This document shows, one piece after another, positions 1 to 8,583 of a stretch of 26,284 nucleotides of DNA. The stretch comes from Chloromonas sp. AAM2 (taxonomy: Eukaryota; Chlorophyta; Chlorophyceae; Chlamydomonadales; Chlamydomonadaceae), in contig QAXH01000617.1 in NCBI GenBank assembly GCA_004335635.1, forward strand, positions 1 through 26,284. Direction: 5' to 3'. The translations under genes and the position numbers were made by a program. Within the stretch, counting starts at the first letter, position 1. Each line of letters opens with the position of its first letter. The notes under the pieces are model-generated. The model made no database searches. It had not been told where the DNA came from and saw only the letters and a program-made list of their open reading frames with translations.

Positions 1-299
1 CATCAGGTCAGGTGGTGGTGCTGATCTTGTTACGTGGCCTTCAATCTAAGGAGGACTGCTCAGCGGGGACCAAGAATCAGAGGGGACAAATTCGCACAAC
101 TGTTAACAGGTCTTCTCCTGCTTCCTTGTGCACACAATCCTCTCTTGTTTGGTTTACAAAATATCACCTCTGCTTCCATGACAGCAACCGCGTTGTTGGC
201 GTTCCTGTCTTTCCACCACCACAGGTCGCTGGTTTTTGTTACTATGGTTGTTGTTATTACTGATGATGGTGATGTATTATGTGGTTCCTTGACCCATAG
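1..299 (+). other. Probable intron of the amidohydrolase gene
   Basis: This stretch ends in an acceptor (CCCATAG at 293-299) directly before the first recognisable exon. The upstream protein sequence expected for the family, the HAAxPHxxxDPV region, is not visible in any frame here, so the preceding exon probably lies left of the window. The reading frames crossing it have no family signature. Confidence 0.5.
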
Positions 300-3163
300 G
301 TGGCAGCCTCTGCCCTAGTCCTGGCCCTGCAGCCGCTGGTGAGCCGCGAAACGTCCCCCCTGGACGGGGCCGTGGTGACCGTGGGGGTGATGGACAGCGG
401 CGTGGGCGCGTGCAACATCATCGCAGATGCGGTACAAATGCAGGTATAGCAGGAGGGCGAGGTTTTGCAGTACGTTTTTCTGTTTCCCCCTGTTACAGGG
501 GCGGGTGTGAAGGTGCCATGCACAGTCCTGGTAAAGGTCTTGCTGGCGTTCATGCTCGTGCCCAGCAATTGCCTTGCCCTCCCTCCTCCCCTCCTCCCAC
601 CCACGCTGTTGTAATCTTTCTATGAATTGATAGACCTTGCAACTGAATCTGTGGACACAGACGGGCGGTGTGGCGAACCCATGGCTCACTCTTTGGCCGG
701 CGGGCTTGGTGCACACTGCGGCTGATCACCTGAGCTGTTTGGTCAGCGGCACCGCAAGCTGCAAACCCGCAGAATGCGACAGGCCATGCACTGCCATATA
801 ATGCTGATGTTCAGGGTTTGTGATTGTGCCTAAGGATAACAATCTGGAACTTGTGCACAACTGCTGTTTGTCTGCTAAAGATCCTTACAGTACAACCTTT
901 TGTATTGAGTTCCCGTTTGTCATTCCTTTGCTCATGCAGGGCACCATTCGGGCGCTGAACACCGACACTCTGCTCCGGTTGCAGCGGCGGGTGGGCGAGG
1001 TGGCCAGGGGCGCGGCCGTTACTTACGGTTGTAACGCCTCAATCACGTGGGGTCTGGTGCCGTACCTGCCTGTGGTCAACGACCCCATCATGGCAAAGCT
1101 TGTGAGTGACTTGAAGAAAGCAACGAAATGCCAATGTGTACTTATGGAATTGAACAGCACAGGCCTGGCACTCCTTTGCACCGGCCGTTATGATTGATTA
1201 GGGCACCGGCCATTATGATTCACTAGGGAGCAACGCATCAACTAGTGTTTGCATCAGCATGATGGGCTTTGCTCACTTTTACACAGGGGGTGGTTACTAT
1301 CAGACCAAACAGCATGACTTCACAAACTGACTGAGCTTTTGACTGACTCTTACTTGCTCTCTATACCTGCATGTTGGTAGGATTACATGCACATGGGTTG
1401 AAGCAGGGCGGCCCACATACTCCGAGAGACCAAAGCCAAGACCAGAAATAAGTAGGTCATATTAAATTAGGGCCACATGCATAGAGCGTGCTATGTATAC
1501 ATATGCACACATGCATTGAGCGAGTTAGCAAGCCGTTCCTGAGACGATCATGTTGGTGGCTCCCAGGTGATTGAAGTTGCTTCCCAACTAGCAGAGGCAT
1601 CGGCAGACATGGCAACCGACAGCTCAACCACTCCAACAACCTCAACCGACAGCTCAACCACCACAACTGACTCAACCCACTCGGAGGATGACAATGGTGG
1701 CAGTGCAGCGACCCCAGGGACGTGCAGCATAGATGCAGCTGGGACCTGTACTGCACCAGCTGACAGCAGGACAGGCGGTACAGAAGCGGTTTCTAAATCG
1801 TTGGTACGGTGGCAGTTGCTGGATGAGCCGTCCATGGCGGCAGAGGACTTCAGTTTCTACGCTGCCGAGGTAACAGTAACCAGTAAGCATTTCATCTGTT
1901 TACTTGGTTTGGGATGCGATTGGGCAGAAACAGCTTTTGGGATGTTCTGGAAGGTTCCTGACGGCTTCCTCACCTGCTGCGCACATTGCCGACACACTTC
2001 GACGGCTTCCTCGCCCACGTACATCAGGGCACAAAATTCACCCCAACCCTGTTTGAGATCCCGGGGTCCCCTGTCCTGTCCACCACGCTGCACAAGGCGA
2101 GCCACTAATACATATAATTGCAAGTACAATTGTATGTGGAGGTTTCAGTAACTCAAAATTGATGCATCCGAGAGAGCAGCAGAGAAGTTGGAAAGGAAGC
2201 ATCCATTGAATTGAAATGAGCGTTTTCATTCAAACTATCCTTGGCTGCCCTTCTGCCAGTCTGGCGCACCCGGAGATGCATGTGGAAACCCCTGGCGTTT
2301 CTGTACGTTACTTGATGCATGCCACTGACCTGCATCAACGCAGATTCCGTCAGTTTTCACGTTTCTGGGCATTGGCCATGCCGCTCTGGGCACAGACACA
2401 GGGTTGCACAACCCTAATTTTCAGGTAGTTGGAAAAAGGAGGAGACTGGCGGTTAGGGAGGGGTTTGTGGGTGGAGAGTGGTCAGAACTGGACAAAAAAT
2501 GGTGAACTGGGGTTAACAAGTTGAAAGGCTCAGGTGCATTGGAAAATACATTGGAGAAACTGGGGTAACGAATCGGAGCACTGGGGTAAAACAATACGGA
2601 CAGTCAGGTGTCCAGCCTCGTCTGATCAATGGCTTGCTAACGTTAGCGTTCGGCGCATGTGGGCCCCTCTGATGTAATCGAAATGATTTTCATTGGGCTA
2701 GTTCACAGTTGGTGTGTTGGTTGCTGAGTAATTGCTCAGTGGAGCAAAAGCAAGAGGAGACTACAGTCAGCACAGCAATTGATTTCACCAAGTTGCAGCA
2801 GCAGCAGCTGCGCAAAAGCTGATCAGCATTTCCAGGGCTGGTTGCTTACCCCGGCTTCGCAGCTTGTGGTGCTGTAGACCAGACAATTCACTAGATAGTT
2901 AGTTTGAGAAGTAGACCAGTGCCACGCCGGCAAGCTGGCCGTCACTGCCTGACAAGTGGCTATGTACAACATGTGCATTTTCCTCACCAAACATTTATAC
3001 CATATCATACTATGATCATTTCTTCATGTTCATCATTTATTTATGTTTGCGACGAGTGCTCTGCTGCCCGCAGATGGACGAGCGAGCCCTGGCCCTGGGC
3101 AGTGCGGTGCACGTGACTGTGGCAATGAAGCTCATGGCAGCACAACGGGAAAGTGCGAGTTAG
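300..3163 (+). CDS. IAA-amino acid hydrolase (ILR1-like) M20D amidohydrolase, C-terminal half; 5' end outside window
   Basis: Visible exons: 300-443, 940-1101, 1567-1869, 2344-2424 and 3074-3163 (TAG), all joined in phase 0, 259 residues. The gene enters from the left, so the start and the first metal ligands are missing. Family landmarks in order: AASALVLALQPLVSRET, VVTVGVMDSGVGACNIIADA, GTIRALNTDTLLRLQ, YLPVVND, AAEDFSFY, IPSVFTFLGIGHA, GLHNPNF and a final helix ALALGSAVHVTVAMKLM. The first piece plus GTIRAL form the lid/dimerisation region; EDFSFY and the His of GLHNPNF are the C-terminal motifs of the binuclear metal site in M20D enzymes. Relatives cleave amino acid-auxin conjugates or other N-acyl amino acids; the substrate here is unknown. 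Exon 3 carries a Thr/Ser-rich insert of about 60 residues before the EDFSFY motif. No TGTAA signal was found downstream. Family call is firm, substrate is inference. Confidence 0.9.
2598..2680 (+). repeat. Dispersed repeat family, copy A (in intron 4 of the amidohydrolase)
   Basis: The copy shows the family order: CAGTCAGG, a TCCAGCCTCG block, GGCTTGCTAACG, then GCATGTGGGCCCC and the end TGATGTAATC. It lies in the 649-bp intron 2425-3073, sense to the gene, so its TGTAA (2673-2677) is a potential premature polyadenylation signal. Related copies are near 4424-4515, 4704-4794, 5309-5405, 21496-21580, 22645-22720 and 23284-23360. No coding capacity is seen. Confidence 0.7.
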
Positions 3164-4423
3164 CCGACTCTGGCTTAGTACCACAGGAGTGTTTGGCCAG
3201 CAAGTGTTTGGTTTTGGACTGTTGAGTGTGGCACGTGCTCATTGCCAAGGCCCCTCCCATCTCCCTTGACTACTTCCTTGGTATAAAGGATGTGTATACA
3301 AGCATGTGTACAAGCCCATGCGCTTTGACTCAGCTATAGGCGAGTTAGCTGGCTTTGGCTTAGTAGTTCGTAGTTAGGGCCAGTGAACTTTCTGATTGAA
3401 CAGCTGGAGAGTTTGCTTTGAGCTTTGACTTAGCAGCAAAAGAGTGTGTGCGCCTGGCATGAGCTCATCTTTGAGACCCATGCACGTCCGTTGATGACTT
3501 CCTTTGAAAGGATATTCAAATCAGGTGTAGGCTGGACAACTGGCACATGTCCTGGATGGTAGTCATTTCTCAACGGCACGGACCACGCCATCATGTGAGG
3601 GAGTTGCAGTGCTGCCCAACTGGCAGGCCACGGCACGCTGTCAGGTACCAAGGGCTGCCCACCAGCAATGCACTGTCCTTGTCATCCGATGGTGGCTGAA
3701 GCATGGCCTAGGTAGTAATGATGATGATGGTACGAACCATAATTGCTACCTTTCAACAGAACGGACGGGGACAGAAGTTGGGTAAAAATGACGGTTTCTA
3801 ATGTGGTTGATCCACAAGGAATTGTGGTACCTTGTACACTGGCAACAGTAGTGCAATGGCACAGCAACGTTGTGTGGTTGCTGTCCTGTTTGACAACCGA
3901 GAGTTGCTTGACGTTACGAGTTGCTTTCCCACAGTTGGCCCTGCTACCGATGCTTCCTGTTGGTTGGCATGTGCTGCCACACCTGCTATCTCAACTTTCA
4001 GCTCAACTGATATTTCTTGGGCACGTGATGATGATTTCTGACAATTCCCTTTGCCTTCTGTTATTCTTCAGACAAGATGAGCGTCCAGGCCGCAGGCCGT
4101 ACAGCCATCCTCCATAAGTTTGAGCGTTGGTAGCCGTCTTAAGGACACAGCAGCCTTGATAGCCGTCTCTCAGAGACTGGGCCTGTACTCATGCTCCGCT
4201 GGCCTCAGACTGGCGCACCAGCAGACACGCGGCCACGCCCAACCAGACTAGCATCTTGCCCAATGACAGGGCGCTGGCCAAGCCACATATCATTGATGCT
4301 TGTGCTGCTCAATGGACGCATGCAGCACCCAAGCCACCAAAACAATATTTGTGATTGACGTACTGTGAACCTTATCAGGTTGATGTGTATACTCTGCCTT
4401 GCTCACTGAAGAAGTCAAAGGCT
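3164..4423. other. Convergent intergenic region between the amidohydrolase and uS2m
   Basis: This interval follows the amidohydrolase stop codon (+) and runs to the duplicated 3' flank of uS2m (-). It presumably includes the amidohydrolase 3' UTR, but no TGTAA was found on the plus strand here. Short open frames, the longest around 3743-4117, show no family motif and no splice pattern that extends them. I see no supported gene. Confidence 0.5.
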
Positions 4424-4632
4424 GATGAGGTTTACAGCAGGCAGGCCCACAAGCACCGAGCACACGCGCTAGAAAGAGATACAAGAGACGAGGCTGGACA
4501 GTCCTGACGCACTGGCCGCATAAAGGCTGAACTCCAACAACAAGCAAGTCACAAGCAATCTTTCTTTGCCCTGCTGCCTGCCTTGGTCCTGCTCCTCCCA
4601 TGTACCACAACAGGCAACAGTGGTGGGATATG
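4424..4632 (-). repeat. Diverged partial duplicate of the uS2m 3' end and flank (copy 1)
   Basis: Plus-strand landmarks here recur in the same order in 4704-4940: a GCCCACA-GCACCGAGC block, ACGAGGCTGGA (4488-4500), TCCAACAACAAGCAAG (4531-4546), TTTCTTTGCCC and CCATGTACCACAACAGGCA. The second copy overlaps the last coding exon of uS2m, so this segment is a decayed downstream duplicate of that gene's end. Its reading frame is not intact relative to the gene. The outer part overlaps a copy of the dispersed repeat family. Confidence 0.65.
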
Positions 4633-4703
4633 TGTGCGGTGGGTTTTGATGCTAGTAGGGTTCAGGCTGGCGGGGGAACACAGGCAGGCAGACAAACACT
4701 ATG

Positions 4704-4794
4704 AATTGATTACATCAGGGGGGCCCACATGCACCGAGCGCGAACGCTAGCAATCCATGCACGAGACGAGGCTGGATACCGTCCTAACCAACCC
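4704..4794 (-). repeat. Dispersed repeat family, copy B (3' flank of uS2m)
   Basis: Read on the minus strand, the copy runs from GGTTGG and a GTATCCAGCCTCG block through TGCTAGCGTTCGCGCTCGG to ATGTGGGCCCCCC and TGATGTAATC. It starts about 55 nt after the uS2m stop codon. The best polyadenylation signal for uS2m (plus-strand TTACA at 4710-4714) is the end of this repeat. Confidence 0.7.
4710..4714 (-). terminator. Candidate polyadenylation signal of uS2m (TGTAA)
   Basis: Minus-strand TGTAA lies about 136 nt downstream of the uS2m stop codon, a plausible 3' UTR length for a green alga. TGTAA is the main polyadenylation signal known in chlorophytes. The motif sits inside the end of dispersed repeat copy B. 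A second plus-strand TTACA further downstream, near 4431, is an alternative. Confidence 0.45.
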
Positions 4795-4849
4795 TGAGCA
4801 AGTATGTGGTGGGTGTCGGAATCCAACAACAAGCAAGCCACCCCGCTCT

Positions 4850-7424
4850 TCACCGAGCGACCTTTCTGTGCCCCGCGGCCTTTGGCTTGTCTTCCCGCTC
4901 CTGTCCATGTGCCCCAACAGGCAGTGGCGGGGTGGGCAGGTTTGCGACCTTTAGCAGCCAGTTGAGGAAGAAGTGTGTGTATGCGGGGTTGGCCTCGGCA
5001 GCCAGCAGCGGGTAGGTGATGCGATCTAGCTCGGAGTGAGCGTTGACCACACTGGCGGTTAGGATACCCGCTTCATGTGCGTCAATAACCACCTGCAGCA
5101 CGTGACAGGCATGAGTTACTTGTACGTTACTGATCCGCCACTGATAGAGGGATGTCACTAACCTACTACATCATACGTTGCTGTTGGTGCTACTGATTTA
5201 GCAACTTGTCGTCACATTGTTTGCTGCTAGATATTGATTTACTGTTCAGGCAAGGCACAAAACCGTGGTGTTATGCTTTCTGTCGCTGTCTTTCTGGACG
5301 TTTCGTACTCTTCCTGACGGTTGGTCAGGGCGGCATCCAGCCTCGCCTTTTGCATGGGCTGCTAGCGTTCACCTTGGTGCATGCTGGGCTCCAGGTGTAA
5401 TCTATTCACCCATCCCACGTGCCCCACCTGTTCGCCATGTGATAGGTCCAGCACCACGATGAGTGTGGGCGCCGCCATCTGGTTGCCCGCCCCGGGCAGC
5501 AGTAGGCGTGCCCCAGCGTTTTCATCGCGCACCACACGGTGCAGCAACGGACGGCCCCGCACACCTGAAAGCAGGACAGACCGGACAAATCGGATGAAGT
5601 GATTGTTGCGTGTGTGCTACAGGGTGCAGAAGCTTTCCTGATGCAAAACGACTTGAAGCCTGTGCCTGTAATAATCTGTTTAAACACAAGATTTGTTTGC
5701 TGACAATCTCATGTCTGACTGTTCTGAGGCAATTGCAAACTTGCAATGTGTGCAGTAGCGTCCAAGGTAACTGGGCTGTCCAAGGGATCCTAACCTCAAG
5801 CTAAATCCTAAACCACTCTAGATTCTTCCCCACCTGTGTTTGTCGTTGCCCTAGTGGTCCAGAGCCTCCACTTGTCCAGGGTGTCCAGCCGGGGGGGCAG
5901 CCGGTCCATTTCCTCGGGTTGGGGGCAGTGCACGTTGGTCAGCTCCAGCCCCCGCTCCTGCGGACACGCAATTGCAGCTACACTCATGACATCGGCTCTA
6001 GTCAAGTTATGAGCGGTCCAAAGATTTTGATCTTGAAGCAAATGCAACACTGCAAACGCTCGATGAGTAAACGAAGAACAAGCCCTAAAAGCAGCCTTAC
6101 ATTACACCAGCTTGAAAGCATTACCAATAACAAACAACAGGAAACGTTAAAAAACATTGAACGATGCTAGCTGCAGCCGCTGTTTACTTGCCTTCAATGC
6201 GTGCCTAGCCGGTTGTGCCCCTGCATTCATCATTTCGGCAGGGTTCCTCAGCAGTGTGCCCTCTGTGTAAGCCTCCCAGTGCCACCACACGTTTCTGTTG
6301 AGGCAGTGCCGCGCCGCATGGCGCATGAGGGGGCCAAAGGCGGGGTTGCTGTTCACTACGCAGATGTGACCGTCACGCCTCAACACCTGCAGGATTGACG
6401 CGTGCATGTGCAGCATACATGCATCATACATTTTCAGATGAAGAGTAAATGAAGGGAACATCTATAGCGTGGGTCAAGCATGCAGTGTTAGCAGCGGTCA
6501 ATGATGATTGCATGGCGAGTGCATGGTATGTGCGCGTCACGTGCAGTGCGCACATCAACCACATGCACTACTGTCTGAGTCTGAGTCTGAGTAAGAAAGC
6601 AAAAAGAGCGAGGTGATCAAAACAGGCACTCATCGTTGCATGCCCCAGCCTCTCAAGCCTCACCTGCTTGATGACGTACAGCGCTCGCATGGTGGAGTCC
6701 ATCATTTTCGCAGGATCTAGGAAGAAGCTGCCATTCATCTCAACCACCGCATCGTTCAGAGCATAGTTGCGCCTTGTGCCTAATGGCAAGGGCTGGGAAA
6801 GCACTCCAAGGAGCTCCTGTGTCCCTGGCTCCAACTGCACCACGTGGTCTGTGTCCAAGGTTGCCATTTCGGCATTTCCTTGGGAAGGCTGGATATCAGA
6901 CTGGGGTTCGAGAGGTGCTGGATTGTCTGCCTCGGCTGATGAGGAGAAGGCTGATTCTTGTGAGGCGGCTGAGGTGCATGTGCTTATGGGTCGATGCTGC
7001 GTGAAGGGGCTGCCTTGCTGCATGAACAAGTGCCGCATGTCGACATGCTGCATGGTTGCATGTGTGGTTGCCGACGCCGGTTGAGAGGGACAGAACTCGC
7101 CACTGATACATGAGACGTGATTCGATGCATCCGGTGAATATTGAGCGCCGCGTGTGCCCAAGGCCTGCATCAGTGCTGCCATGCAGTAGGTCAGATCCAG
7201 TCTAGGGTAGGGTGGTCGGCAGCTCAACCACAGACACCCTTCTTACCGCGAGAGAATTGACGGATGTGCAGGCTCTCAAGACATCAGCGGGTACAAGAGT
7301 TTGACGAGCAATTCCTGTGCGGCCGAGCGGCGGTGAGCTAGGTTAGGTCCAAAATGAAAAAGGTTGACAGCATGCTCACAGAAATCGCGAGCTACTCACG
7401 TCCGCACACGCTCCACGCCGCCAT
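4850..7424 (-). CDS. Mitochondrial small-subunit ribosomal protein uS2m (nuclear gene)
   Basis: Seven exons on the minus strand: 7424-7400, 7314-7247, 7164-6664, 6386-6192, 5957-5834, 5564-5428 and 5092-4850 (TGA), 1293 nt, 430 aa. The first two exons give a basic presequence (MAAWSVCGRIARQTLV), typical of mitochondrial import; the ATG at 7424 was chosen because it opens this and has a GTGAGT donor. A Ser-rich stretch follows, then the uS2 core: LPLGTRRNYALNDAVVEMNG, ALYVIKQ, ICVVNSNPAFGPLMR, NVWWHWEAYTEGTLL, PTLIVVLDLSHGEQ, IDAHEAGILTASVVNAHSEL and THFFLNWLL. These match plant mitochondrial S2 (VNTNP, GxLTN, VVD and IP regions) with strong divergence. Intron 4 needs a GC donor (AAG|GCAAGT at 6192/6191). 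The last 27 residues after KVANLP look like an added tail encoded by repeated DNA. Family assignment is by memory of the fold; exon phases all agree. Confidence 0.85.
5309..5405 (+). repeat. Dispersed repeat family, copy C (in intron 6 of uS2m, antisense)
   Basis: The sequence GACGGTTGGTCAGG, CGGCATCCAGCCTCG, GCATGGGCTGCTAGCG and the final TGTAAT at 5396 follow the family order. The copy lies in the uS2m intron 5093-5427 in antisense orientation, so its TGTAA is not on the uS2m transcript strand. Confidence 0.6.
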
Positions 7425-7735
7425 TAGATGATTGCTAATCTCTTCGAGTGCAAGTTTGCGCCCAGCAAGGGCATGGGTGTCCAAGGTCTGAACGGAGAGT
7501 CAGTCTTTGTTTATGAGGAGCACTCATGCCCTACACATACACAAGATACACAAGACCTTCCAATTCAGTTGCTTCAACTCACTCGCACCTCACTGCATCA
7601 CTCTTTTCAACCTGCGCAGATGATGTGTATGTTGAGACTGTGTTACTACTGCCGCAGATGCACCGGGTTGAACAGGGCCTGCCGATTTCTGCTCGAAAGC
7701 TGGTCATCACTCGTTTTGGTGAGCAGTTCCAGACC

Positions 7736-7756
7736 TTAGCCTAAGGCTTAGGCTAA
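7736..7756. repeat. Perfect inverted repeat (10 bp arms, 1-nt centre)
   Basis: TTAGCCTAAG, one G, then CTTAGGCTAA. The palindrome lies about 310 bp upstream of the uS2m start codon. It could bind a dimeric protein or form a cruciform, but it may be chance or repeat remnant. Confidence 0.6.
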
Positions 7757-8507
7757 ACCAACCTCTGTCGGTTTGCAGGTGACAGGCCCGGTGTGTCGCT
7801 TGACATCGAGAGTAGGACATTGGTATGTGTGGAAAGCCGGGTTGGTCAAGGCAAGGTTACAGATGAACATGGTGCTGTTGAAAGGACAGGAATGGAGTCC
7901 AATAAGACAGAACAGTGCATCCTAAAAGCATAGTCAGCACATTACTTATGAGCAGCTGGCAAGGCCATATAAAATTATCCTGGTCTCTATGCCCAGGTGT
8001 GCAGAAAAGCGTGCAGTGGCCTTCTAAGCACTGCCTGCACTGTCATATTTCTTCAGAATTGAACATGATAGTTGTCAGGCACGCTTTTCAAGACAACAGG
8101 CACGCTTGCCAAGACATTGATTACGCCTGGTCTTGTTTGTCTCTTTCAATCCCAACCACTTGTAATCAACGTTGCCAGAAGACATCCGACAAACATGGCA
8201 ACGCACATGTGGTGGTGCGTGCACCAAGTCACAGCCCATATTAAACCAAACTCGTTAACCTTTCCTTCAAATACTTGTGAACGTTCACCATATGTGGTGT
8301 TCACGCAATGCTGGGTCATGAATGTTGACTGAGCTACAAAAGCAGTGTCCGAAGTCAGCCAGGTTCTGGGAAAGTTTCCCATTTCTGGCCACCTGGCTGT
8401 GGTCGAAGTACACTGGAAAAAAATGGCCCGAACTCACAGGGCTCCGAGTAAACGCTGGCATTGCCCATCCCGTGACTGGTTTATCCAGGCACGGTTAAGG
8501 CACCTTC

Positions 8508-8565
8508 ATGTCCTGGACCGGTTCGTTTCCTTGCTCATGGTAGGTCAGGGCTTCCCTGATGTAAA
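8508..8565 (+). repeat. Shortened dispersed-repeat copy D
   Basis: The left part (CGTTTCCTTGCTCATGG, TAGGTCAGGG) resembles the left end of copies C and E, and the right end CTGATGTAA matches the family terminus. The middle, including the CCAGCCTCG and GCTAGCG blocks, is missing. Similarity at both ends with an absent core suggests an internally deleted element; the alignment is by eye. Confidence 0.4.
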
Positions 8566-8583
8566 GAGGTGACTATGGCCACT

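Larger units (their letters stand above)
7425..8583. other. Intergenic region between KCS 3' end and uS2m start
   Basis: KCS and uS2m are in tandem on the minus strand, so this interval should hold the KCS 3' UTR and the uS2m promoter. A minus-strand TGTAA (plus TTACA at 7857-7861) is a possible KCS polyadenylation signal, about 720 nt after its stop. A perfect 10-bp inverted repeat lies at 7736-7756. A shortened dispersed-repeat copy appears near 8508-8565. No open frame here carries a recognisable domain, and no TATA-like box stands out near 7424. Confidence 0.45.

Noticed and set aside
315..716. Minus-strand frame of 133 codons
   Set aside because: It is the shadow of the first amidohydrolase exon and the following intron; no domain is seen.
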